From NCBI GenBank assembly GCA_016490735.1, contig JAEMWC010000459.1, positions 517,501 through 581,500 of the forward strand: a stretch of DNA of 64,000 nt, read 5' to 3'. The notes under the pieces were generated by a model. It had not been told where the DNA came from. It saw nothing but the letters and a program-made list of their open reading frames with translations, and did no database searches. Of this stretch, positions 26,501-38,500 are shown one piece after another. The translations under genes and the position numbers were made by a program. Each line of letters begins with the position of its first letter. The stretch's first letter is position 1. This DNA is from Pachyseris speciosa. Its lineage: Eukaryota; Cnidaria; Anthozoa; Scleractinia; Pachyseridae.

Positions 26501-29500
26501 GCCATTTACTGGATGTCATTCACATTTGCAGTTCCTACTACACAGTTTATATCCATTCAGTCGCGGGGGTTAACAGGTCGCTTATTCAACAAAGAGTTAA
26601 ATACGAGGAATGGAAAATTGCTATCATAATGGCTTATTTCTCCAAGGATTTGTACATGTTTTCTTTTGATTTGAAAAGTGGCTACCATCATATTGAAATT
26701 TTGCAGGATCACCAAACGTTTCTGGGCTTTTGCTGGCATTCTCCAGATTCAGATAACAAAGCGTTTTACGTTTAACGTTCTTCCCTTTGGTTTGTCTACA
26801 GCTCCCTATATTTTCACAAAGCTTCTTAAGCCTTTAGAGAAACATTGGAGAATACAGGGTACTTGCATAGCTGTTTTCTTAGACGATGGTTGGGCTATAG
26901 TTGAAGATAAAGTAGGTTGTCTTATTAAGGCCCAATCTGTAAGGCGGGACTTGTATAGTGCGGGTTTCATAATTAACGAGGAGAAATCGGTATGGAAACC
27001 CACTCAAGTTTTGGACTAGTTAGGTATAACTTGGAATTCTCTATTGGGTACCCTAAAAATTGTAGACAGAAGAATAACAAAGTTTACAAATGTACCAACA
27101 CTATAGATCGTATTATTGCAGCCGATTTTTAACTCTCTGCTAGAGAGTTGGCTTCCTTTACTGGTCAAATTATCTCCACTGCACCTGTAGTTGGAAACAT
27201 TGGAAGGATTATGACCAGACATTGTGTTATGTCTACCTTGTGTGTAGATAAGTGGGATTCAGTATTCTGTCTCGATGATTATTGCAAAGAGGAATTATAT
27301 TTTTGGAAAGAAAATTTGATTAATCTCAACAGCAGGAATTGCTTTGTAAGTAAAGATCCTAGTTATTTTGTTTATTCAGATGTTAGTGCCACTGGAGGCG
27401 GTGCACTCATTGACTTTAACAATGACTTTGTGTGTCACAGAGTGTGGACGGAGAATGAAAGCTCGCAAAGCTCAACATGGAAGGAGTTATCTGTGATTGA
27501 ATTTTCATTGCAATCATTTGCCTTATTATTAGAGGGATCGCACGTTAAGTGGTACACTGATAGCCAAGCCGCTGCTAAGGTTGTTGGCATTCTGAGACTT
27601 CATATAATGCAAAACGCACGCAACAATACCCACAGGTGGAACGACAAGACAATTCTCCCTGCAAAGAGGCTGAAAAAAGAAATCGACGCCCGCAGTGTTG
27701 GGATTCCAGAATCTTGAAAAGAATTTAGGAAGCTTGTGATTATAAAAATTGGCAAAACAATCAACAGTAAGGGGCCCCCAATGGTCATCAAGAAAAAGAA
27801 AAAATTCGTTGGTAATTTGCCAATCATCGGTATCGATTAATCGACTTATATAGTCAGCTTGCTGATTCAAAGAACGTGGGATCCACTGGACTTCTAAATA
27901 AAATCCAGGTTGAATACAAATACTGAAAATGCTGCATGCGATCCTGTGTAGATCAAGTTTCATACCTTTCTGGCCCTCGGCTCATTACTGGCCGTTAATT
28001 ATGCATAAATATGATAATTACCTTGTAGCTCACGCTATTCGTGCCGGGAAGGAGGTTCTAACTCTTGGAAGGAACCATAATTCGCTCTTAGGGTCCCATC
28101 AATTCGCAGGCTATTTTATAGCCCTAAGGATGGAGTTTACCGAGTTAAAATTGGGCATGTTCATCTTCTGTGTTGGCACTAGCCTAACCTTATGCGGCAC
28201 TGGCTGAAGCAATGATTGGTACCTTGAGGCACTGGCCAACTAATGTTGTCTTTATGGGGCACTGGCCCAGACTCTGGCACAAACATTGATTCGTCGGCAT
28301 TTTGAGTTTCACCATCTTGTGGTCACGACACGATGGTGTTTGTTCCTTTTAGTTTGTATCTTGTGTTCTTGTTTCTTTCAGTTAATTTCTTCATGCAAGT
28401 CATGGAAAGGTTCCCCAATTCTCTCCTCAATGAATGCCAATCGGGTTCTAGACGTGAGGTTGAAATCCAGAGCAGATGCAACAGCTAAATCTTACATGCG
28501 AGCTATTAAGAAGTTTTTGGGCTGGTGTAAAAGTAGGCAAATAAGCATTGAGCTACCTTTTCCTTTAGGTGTTGTATCTCTTTATTTATTCGAAGTCCAG
28601 CAATCTTGTACTTCCGGTTCCTCTGTGATTTTGACCCATGCCACCCTTAAATGGCTGCACTCATTTGTTCCCAGTATCGATTGTAATCCGCTGAATAGTG
28701 ACTTTTGCGGGAATATTATCGAGTCTGCCAAACGCCAAAGGTCACAACCGATAATTCAAAAGAAGCCCATTACCACAGAGATCATTAGAAATATTTTAGA
28801 TGTTTATAACAAGAAGTAATATAATTTAAAGGATCTTCGTATTGCTGAGTTATGCTCATTAGCCTTCGCCAGATTTCTTCGGTACGATGATTTATGTAAT
28901 ATCATTCCCAGGCATATTGAAATCCATAATGATTATATAAGGATCTTCTTGCCTCAAAGCAAGACTGATATATATAGGGAAGGGAATTACATCTATATTA
29001 GTGCTTCCAGTTCAAAGTACTGTCTTGTCTGTGTTTTAAGAAGGTATTTGAACCTTTCTGGTATTGATAGCAATAGTACTCTTCCTTTATTTAGGCCTCT
29101 AACCTTTCATCCTAGTAATTCAAGCTATACCCTGAGAAGTGGTAAGATTTCTTATACTAGGTGTAGGGAAATTCTTAGAGATTGCTTAAGTAAGCTGGGT
29201 TGTAACCCTAATGATTACGGTCTTCATAGTTTAAGATCCGGTGGTATTACATCTGTAGTGCGTAATAGTAGTAATTCGGTTCCCGAAAGACTACTTCAAA
29301 TACATGGCAGATGGAAGTCCAATTCTGCCAAGGATATGTATGTTGAAGAGAGCCTTGAGAATTGATTGCAAGTACATGTAGCTTAAGACAGTATTTATGT
29401 TTGTAATATTATTGAGCATTATTTTATTCCTCTGTGAAGAATTGTAAAAAAAAAGATGTGTATTGCACTACGGATAATTTAGCCTACGATGTAATAAACT

Positions 29501-32500
29501 GTGTTTTGGATCCGCTTGCGCATCCTCCCATATTCCTTGTCTGATTTATTTGTATTACGGGAATTTAAGGGTAAAATAATATACGTTCGTCTGAGCAAAG
29601 CGAATTAGAACATAAGTTAGACAGACTTGTAGTTGACACTGCCGAGGAATAATATTATTCCACCTGGGAATCACACAGTGACTTGAACCTGGGTCCTCTT
29701 AGTTACAAGTCCAGCAACCCAATTGTTCAGCCATGCATCCTCCCTGATGTCACATGCCATTAGTATTGTGATTCTTTCTATTGTACCATGCATGTCATGG
29801 CAAAAATGATTTTGCTGTAGCAAAAATAATTTTGCAATGACCAAAATGATTTTGCTGTGGTGAAAATTTTTTTGACATGGTAAAAATGATTTTGCAGTGG
29901 AGAAAATGATTTTGCTATGACAGTTATGGGCCACTACATAGGATACCCCTAAAATTTCAAGCTTTCAAATACCTTATGAAGATCTGTACGGATTTCTTTC
30001 CTATACCTGTTCACTGCTCTTCGGACATACTTCAAAAACTCCTCCTGGTCCCTGCAAGAAAAATATATGGAAAAAAATTGCCTAGTTCCTAGGCCTCTCT
30101 CTGATTCTTCTCAGTCAATTCGTTTCGGATCACATGGTCCAGGCGAAAAAGCGAGGCCTAGACAAAAATTTGAAAGGTGAGACAAATGTCTCAGTTGTTG
30201 TTAGCACTAAATAATTAGCTGCCGAAAAAACCCTCATCCTCCTAAAACAAATTAGATTATTTGCTCTCGATTTCTATGCATGATAGCTGATGAGGCTACA
30301 GCCCAAATCAGCTATCACGCATAGAAATCGAGAGCAAATAATCTAATAGTTATTGTTAATTAGTGTAAATCTACTAGCGTTCTATCATGAATGCTGTTCT
30401 CTGATTGGCTACACTACTCGCTATCTATTCTGTGATAGATAGTGAGTAGCGGTTGTCAACAAAATGGGACAGCTAAATCATGTTTTGGAAGTGTATGCGA
30501 GGAGGATTTCAATAATTTACTTGTTTAGTTTTGAACAACTAGTAGATTTATACAAAAACAATTAGATTATTCACTCTTGATTTCTATACATGATAGCTGA
30601 TTCGGGCTGCACTCTCATCAGCTATCACACGATAAAAATCTCGAGCTCATAATCTAACTGTTAAATAGAAATCTTGAGCTCATAGTATTGTTAAGTATGG
30701 GTACACAGCCCTGTCAAAATGTGCTGGCAGCCAGCAAAATAAAATATTAATTTGATGCCTAAAGTCAATCACTTGTCCTTACTTCAAACTTGGAGTTCAC
30801 TGTGAGTTTTCCAGCAGGCGAGAGTTGCTGGAATTTGCTGCCCACTAATACAAAACATTTTGACAGAGCTGGGTTCAATGTAATATATCACTTACAGCAT
30901 TTTTTTTTTATTTAAACTTTTATTTTTCGGCATTTGCTCTAAGAGAAGATAGTGCTCATCAAGAGAGCTTATGCCGTTTACATTATTATTATATAGTACC
31001 GCTCAAAAGTAAGTTACCACCCTCGCGCGCGACGCGCGCACTACGCGATTCTCGTCACATGATTCGCATAGTGCGCAATGTCCTGGAAACTGTAAGTATA
31101 TTGGCTTGAAGCTCTCTCACCATTTAATATGCCCATTGTAAAGCAACAATAGTCAATTTCAATAGTCAATTTCCAGTGTTCGCAAAAGCCCGCTAAGAAG
31201 AAATGAATATGCGTAATCGATCAATCATCGCCGGAGAAGGACAGCGTGTGCTTTGCTTCCAAATTCCGTGTCAAACTGTTTTCTCCTCGAAACTTTGATA
31301 GACTGAGGTTGACATATTAATAACTTTAAAAAACCTACATACACAATATGAATATGATGTACATGAACTTGCTTTTCAGTCTTTTGAAGTGGAGACATTC
31401 CGAGGAATTCTACCGTCGTCGTGCCGCGTTCAATTCGCTTCATTGGACACGAGCTTCTTCCTACACTGTACATCAAACCGCCAATTTTTCGGCTCGTCCA
31501 TGAGCCATGACTGATGCTTGATACTTTTTTGTTAGTTTTCTATTCATCTGATTCTTGACAACTAGCCATTAAAATGTTGGCGAGTTGGCACGGAGTTTCA
31601 AGCGGCAAATTAAAAACAGATCGAACCGTAGATAAGAAGTCCGGCGTAATTGAGCGGAGCACGTGCGAGGCTTCCGAACTCTTCGGCAAATCTATTTTCC
31701 ATGGACAAACTCTACTGGATTAAAATCTGCACAAGTTTGCAAAGATAAGGCCAGGAAAATGTGTTCCAGTCTTTCGAAGTAGAAAATATACGATTGAGCG
31801 CCGGCGTGTCGAATAAACAAAACATTTCACATACAACTACCCAAACTTATGCGTCTTCACCTTTGGCAGAATGAACTTCAGATTTCTACATGATAAAATT
31901 TTTCATGCACAAAGAAGGAAATAAAATAAACTCCGTTCTGTTTCGGGTTCTATTCCTTGGCTTCTCATGAATTTTTGGGTCATAATGAGTGGAAGGTTTC
32001 AAATTACACAAACAGTAGTTTTGCGGTTTTATGCAAATTTGCGATCCGAAAGCAAAACCCGGCCGGTCATTAGTCATTTGCTTGTGCCGAACTAGCTCTT
32101 GATTATGTCCTCAACGAATTTAGAAAACACGACCATTTAAACATATCGACGACAGAGCCGATAAAAATGGGTGATTCCAGAAAATATCCATACCATACCA
32201 CGGGCGGCATCTTGGAATTCTGAGGGAGAGGGGGGGTAACACAGTTTGGAATTCCAAAGGCATGGGGGGGAATTAACAGCTCTGACTTCAGTAAATTTCT
32301 GGAGGGAAGACGGCGAAAGCTTAGCTTGAAATCACTGACCTGTTAACTTTCCTAGTTTGTAAATCAAGCACGAACTGACCACAGAAGCAGGAGGCAGAAG
32401 TAAGCGTCATACAGATGGGTTGTGCAGCAAGCTCCAAATCGAAGAGGCCTTAAAGTTGATGAATTAGCCGATTGATAAATAAAATATAACCAAGTCCGTG

Positions 32501-35500
32501 TTTCTTAAGCCGCGGCTACACGAGCGATTTTTCGCTCGCGCCGGTGATGCGATTTTTTCAATTTTGTCGCGTCACCAGCGCGCGATGAAAATCGCAAGTG
32601 TAGCCACCCTTGAACTGGCAACGCAACAGGTAAAAAGTCGCAAGAAAAAAATCGCGAGAAATTGAATGAGTTTAACTTTTCGCGATTCTTTTTCTGCGAT
32701 TTTTTGAGCCGTCGCATCACCTGTGCGAGGGTGGCTACACGGATGATTTTCATCGCACGCCGGCGACGGGACAATTTTCCAAAAAATCGCATCACCATCG
32801 CAAGCAAACAATCGCTCGTGTAGCCGTGGCTTTACCGATTGTCGACGATGTGTTGTTGCATGCTAAAAGCTCGCACCAGTCTCTCGTTTCCAAAGAGAAC
32901 GCCTGACAGATTTTGTCCCCAAAATTACGTCACAGCTACTGTCACGTGTCTTTTTGGCCGAACGATTCAAATGCCATTTTTGAGGGCAAAATAGCCCAAC
33001 TTCAAACGCTTGTAAAATCGCCAATTTTAATCAAGAGCACCTCAAATTTTGGAATGTTGAGTTTTTTGGATTAAACTTTAAAATTAGCGAGAAACAAATT
33101 TCGCTTCATAGGCACTTTAAGTGTCGGGATTTGATTACAATACCTCAAAAAATCATGATAATAGTAACTTTTAATTCATTTTTTTATTTCCATCATACAT
33201 TTCACGATCGATAACAAAACTCAATCTACTGTATACTGAAACTGTTTCCAGTTCAAATGTTTACCGTTATGGTGTATGGTTCACATTCCAACAAATCTCT
33301 AAACTTTGCCTTCTGGTTTTGATCTCATTCACGCAAGCTTGTGAAACGCTGGTCTCGCACACGCAAATATAGGTTAAGTTTTCTAGTGTTTCAAAAATAA
33401 ATGTGAATGTGTTGTCATCAACCAAGACGTAAGGGATTATTAAACTGGACAGTTGGCAATTGCTGTGGATAATCTGAGATATTTCCTCTTGGTTAAAAAG
33501 GTAGCCTTCTTGGCAATCCAATGTCCTCACAACGGTATCGGCCGAAAGTTCCACAGAAAATAAAAGAATCGTTTAGCAGCAAGGAAGGCGACAGCATTTC
33601 AGTTGGAAGCAAGGTGATGGTCTTATGGACAGAAAAGGAGCTGGATGGAACAGTGTTTAAGCCTGGATGGTATGAAGGAGAAATACAGTGGCGCGATGAT
33701 GACAATGACACTATAGGGATTCTTTACCGCAAAGATGTAAAAAAAGGGAAGGCGAAAGTATACGAGCCTTGCCTTACACTGGCAATTGCAGATGGCATTT
33801 TGCAAATCAAGAGCTAATCAGTGCTAAGGCCTGGTTTAAACGTCGCATTTTTCATGCGCTGAATCAAATACTAATTTTAGTTGACTCGAATGAATACATT
33901 CGGCTGATTTGATTTAAACGTCGCATTGTTTTGCGGAATAAAATTGCTGAGTGCGAGTGACGTGTTTTAAATTCCCATTCGAGCAAACATAAATTATTTA
34001 ACATAATTTCAATTCAATTCGGCACGTGTAAAATGCGGCGTTTAAATCAACTGTCGAAGTTCAGTCGCATATTCGACTGACTCGCATCGAATTGAAATGT
34101 GTCGCATTTAATTGATTTAGACGTTGCATTTTACATGCACTTAATTTGTCAATTCGATTCGGCGCATGTAAAATGATCTCCAGGATATTGTACTTGCATT
34201 CAAACAGTTGTTTTCCTTATAGAGCGCAAGCATCTAGCCCACTGTGATGGTGTCTAGCACAAGGAAGGCTAGGAAAGATGTGATTTTCATTAATGTTACA
34301 GTCAACAAATTTATTTCATTTTACGGCCGTTCTGCACAAATTTCGAAATTTAATACGTCCGCTAAATGTCTCTCCTGGTCATAGTCAAGTCCTAATATCA
34401 ATATCGTGGGCATTATTTTCACTATGGGACAAATATTTGCAGTTTTGTGCAAGCACAACATTTGGACTGGATTATGCGATTGCAAAACAAACTAAAACTT
34501 GTAATATAAAGACAATACAAACATCTGTTTATCGGTCATGTAAGTACTCACTCCGGAGTATGTCTTGTTGTCTTTGACAAAGTAAAAGATTCATTTCTGT
34601 CTTGAATTCACAAAAATAAGTTTTAAATGCAGCGTAAGCATATACTTTTGACACATTGTTTTCATCCCTAAGGGTTATTGTAGAAATATGTTGTACATAT
34701 TTTGCTTGTATATTTTGCTTGTAAAACGTATGCTGCATAACTAGTGGTCAGCAGTTACTCAATGAGCGAAATTTTCAATATGGCGGGTGATTGCACAACG
34801 ATCGTGAACTTTACTTTTTTCAGCTTCCACCGGTATCAATATGATAGATATCCTGAAAATATGAAGTTAATGAATGGAAAACAAAAAGTTTTATTTAGTG
34901 GTAAGCAGCTTAAATATAACGCTTAGAAGGAATAGCTACGGTGTACGAAGGTTAACAAACTCGAGTTGCTTGATCATCTGACCGAAAATTGTCAACAGAA
35001 TTATTTTGCAGGGGAAAAGTGCAATTTTTCTGTTTGTTACAAGTTTTAGGTGGTCAAACAAGAATTCCAAAGGGTCTGAAACATAAATGGAAAATTCCGG
35101 AGGGGAGGGGAGGTTAGCGATTTTGGAATTCGGAGGGCAAGGGGGGGATGAGCATTTTGGAATTTCCGAGGGCAAGGGGGGTCAAAATGCTCATGCCACC
35201 CGTGGTAGGGTATGGATATTTTCTGGAATCACCCAATTCAACTAAATTCAGCGCTAACGGGAGTAACGAATTATGCTTGTCATTCGCAATTGATCATTCG
35301 TCGGTTTGTTTACAAGTTTTCGATTTGTAATGACCTCAGTGATGCTATATTTATTTGCACAGAAGTGAACTACACCTATGAACGACTCAAATTCGACAGA
35401 ACAATAGCTGCATTTGGAAAGTGTTACGCGAATTTAATTGATGTCACATTGCAAAATCACCCAAAATTTATGCCAAAAATTTCCACTTTAGCGACTCTCG

Positions 35501-38500
35501 CGTGACGCGACTTGCGTAGCGCACAACGCGATTCGCGTAGCAAAGGAAACGCGACGCGACTGGTAACTTACTTTTGAGCGGTACTGTACATCACGGTCAA
35601 AGCTAGGACACAACAGCGACAACAACAACAACGACAACAAAAACAGAAACTAAAACAATAAAATAAAAATATAAAATAAATAATTAAATAAATAAGTACA
35701 TAGATTCAATCACGAGAAACGATTTGATTGGGAGATAAAAGACTGAACAGCATAAAACAAGTTTACATTAATTTGAAAGTTAATACCTGGAACTCCATTA
35801 AAAAGCCAATCAATTTTTTTCTTATTAGATGCAGAGAGCCAATTATCCCCCAACAAGTATGCAGCGGAGGCAAAAAGCATTTCGCGCAGAGCAGTAAAAC
35901 TCGGGCAAAACAAGAAATAATGTTTGGCATCTTCGACAGGTGCATCGCTCAAAGCACAAGCAGATGAAAACGAACAATTCCTCTTAAAAAGATCATAATT
36001 TAAAGCGCTAAAATTAAGCGTTAAGCGAGTAGGAAAAATTTACAGCATTGATGAAGACTTCTCAAAAACATACAATGCACATGACTGTAATAACAGCTAC
36101 ATACTAGGTACAGTGAGAGAGAGCTAATCATTACCTTAAGGTTACATTAAGGTTCAATAGGCATGGTAAATTGCATTTTAATCATTATATTTTATTATAT
36201 TTGAAGAACTTACCATCCTTTCTTTTTCTTTTTTGATCCAGGCATTGTAATACTTATCTCCACATTCTTCTTGCTGGGGAATGTTTTTCTTGTGATGTTG
36301 ATGCTCCATGATTACCTTTATCAACTACTTCCATCACATGATCAGCAACATGTGCCTCTGAAAATGAAATTTATTGTTAAATTTAATACAGAAGTTGTAT
36401 GCTGCAAAGGTATGCTACAGTGTAGAAAAACTTGATTACAGGCAGATACATTTTTACTGATTATTAAATTAATACTCATCCAGATTCCCCCCACTCTCAT
36501 CATAATAAAACAAAACCACTGCAGCTGTCACAACTGTACATCTACAACTGTACATCTACAGTACTTTCAGCTTTCAACTTTAATCCAGTAAAAAACAAAA
36601 GTCTTACAATAGACTGGCCCGCAAAATAGCAATTGCTAATCTAGGCGGCCCAGCAGTAAAAGAAATTTAAAAAAAAAGTAAAGAAGAAAAGAAAGGAAGG
36701 AATAATGTATTCAGTTACAATAATTCATATTTTTATCATTGTTTTATTTTAATTACCATTGTGTTGCTTTTCTGAATTTTAAATCTGCTGTGTCGGTGTT
36801 TAAATCACTACCAGTAATTCTCGGCCTTGATGTCACTGTCAGAATATGACAGGAATGATGTCTCTCGTCGGGATTTCATTAATTTTTATGTCTTGTCTGT
36901 ACATTTTGGGCCATGTCGATTATCGGAATTTACCCTGGCAGGGCCTCATTATGAGTCTAAAGCACCTTTTTATGGATAACGAGTCACAGGAACCATTATT
37001 TTACACTTAACTACATGTAATTGTTTTCAAATACCGGTAACAACAATGTACATACCATCAACATCTTCCCATGCAACAACTTCATCATCACTGGACTCCT
37101 CAGATGAATTCCCCTCTGCATTCTCCATAGCAAGCCTTTGTTTGCCCGCATTTTCCATTAAATCTAAATTCAGCTTTTTCTGTACATTTTTATCATTTCT
37201 TGGCGAAGCTTGGTGATTCTCAGGTGTTGCTTCATGTATGCGCTTCAAAGGGCTCTTTCTCTTGACTCCAGTTTTATGTCCTTGCTCTTTATTGATTGAG
37301 TGAGTCTGCAGAGCAAGGATTTCTTCATTTTTTTCCTTGTTGCATGCCTGTTTTGAAAGCCCAGCCTTTTTACGGTTACCTCGCAAAGAGTGGCATTGTT
37401 CAGCTTTTTTTGTTGGATTAGTCTCTTCCCTCTGCAATTCTGAAGAATCCACTTTGGGCTTTTTAGTCGGGGCATTATCATTTAATTCTTTTAGTGATAA
37501 ATTTCTTTTCCTCCTGTTGTAAGAGGGACCTAAAAGTATGAAAAGACAAAACCTTGAACCACCTGTAGCAAAAATCAAATATCTCAAAACACAAAAAAGC
37601 TGTACACTGTACAGGTAAGTACTGTACCATATATTCATATTTAAAAGAGCGCATCCCCCGAATAAGTGCCACCTCCACATTAGCGCTGCACTTAAGAACA
37701 TCAATGTTAGTAAGTGCCGCAGGCTGGCCCTCAAATAAGCACCGTACTAATCAACAGCAAGCCAGCACTTATTATGAACAATTACCATAGGTTCTACAGC
37801 AGCACTTATATGAAGTGCTTTTTTCACACTCTTTGGATTTCACAATTTTACAGTTTTTGTCATTGTTATTGATTTGGATCTTAAAGAAATCCTCACTATT
37901 AGACTCATCACTTTAACTCCATTACATGTAAAAATCTTCAACAAACTGGCTTAAGAAATTCCAAATGCCATTAAATTTATTTTGAAATTATTCACTTAAT
38001 ACAACCCAAAAGAATGAGGGACAGCGGCACATCCACCAAAGGCAGACCCACATACATGGATTTTCCCCTCCTGGCGCATGCATCAGGATTGAATGGGGTG
38101 GAGGGGATGCACATACATGTAGCCACTTTGATTTGCAAATTACCGAGTGGATTATGTCTACAGGAACAGGCCCATGATCAGGTAGCAGAGAAATTAGAAA
38201 GAACTTGTTTCCAGTTCTAGTGTGAACATACATGTAGAAAGGTGAGGTTTGTGGATTTGATGTTAGCAGTAATGCACATGTCATCAGGCTAACCAGGGGG
38301 ATTGTAAAATCAGTCAAGCAAACTTGAGGAATTTCCCAGGGGGAGTTGGGGAATCTTGCATGACAAAGTCCCCTGGGTGAGGAAGCTCTCAGAGCAAAAA
38401 TTTACCCTGACATTCTTTACAAATTTGTGATTTCCCCCACCCCCTAATCTTTGAACGTGAAACAATGTCATTTTTCCCCCTATCCTCAGGCAAAGAATCC

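Larger units (their letters stand above)
26381..29615 (+). mobile_element. DIRS-like element copy 2: RT, RNase H, YR; gag deleted, internal inversion
   Basis: Bounded by A (26381-26562, about 97 percent like 25467-25648) and B (29502-29615). The A block fuses directly to the RT thumb-side sequence ([13 protein letters not shown]), so gag and the RT start are missing. RT (26570-27120) has [12 protein letters not shown] and FLDDGW with a frameshift near 26760 and stops. RNase H follows, then an inverted 377 bp piece, then YR (28286-29365). Confidence 0.75.
32169..35234. mobile_element. 3.07 kb nested inverted-repeat element with AAT flanks
   Basis: Ends GGGTGATTCCAGAAAATATC and its complement, alike for about 45 bp, flanked by AAT on each side (possible 3 bp duplication, as in PIF/Harbinger). 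It carries a plus-strand ORF (33521-33817), a foldback at 32511-32830 and repeated GATTTAAACGTCGCATT blocks (33830-34180). Confidence 0.65.
30995..35585. mobile_element. 4.6 kb inverted-repeat element in XPC intron 3
   Basis: Ends AGTACCGCTCAAAAGTAAGT on the left and its complement on the right, continuing in related CGCGACGCG-rich sequence. Flanks suggest no clear duplication. The same end is found alone near 9035. The centre holds the nested element 32169-35234. No transposase is recognised. Confidence 0.7.

Noticed and set aside
29789..29925. CRISPR-like array
   Set aside because: Units are imperfect and adjacent with no spacers, in a eukaryotic intron; it is a minisatellite.
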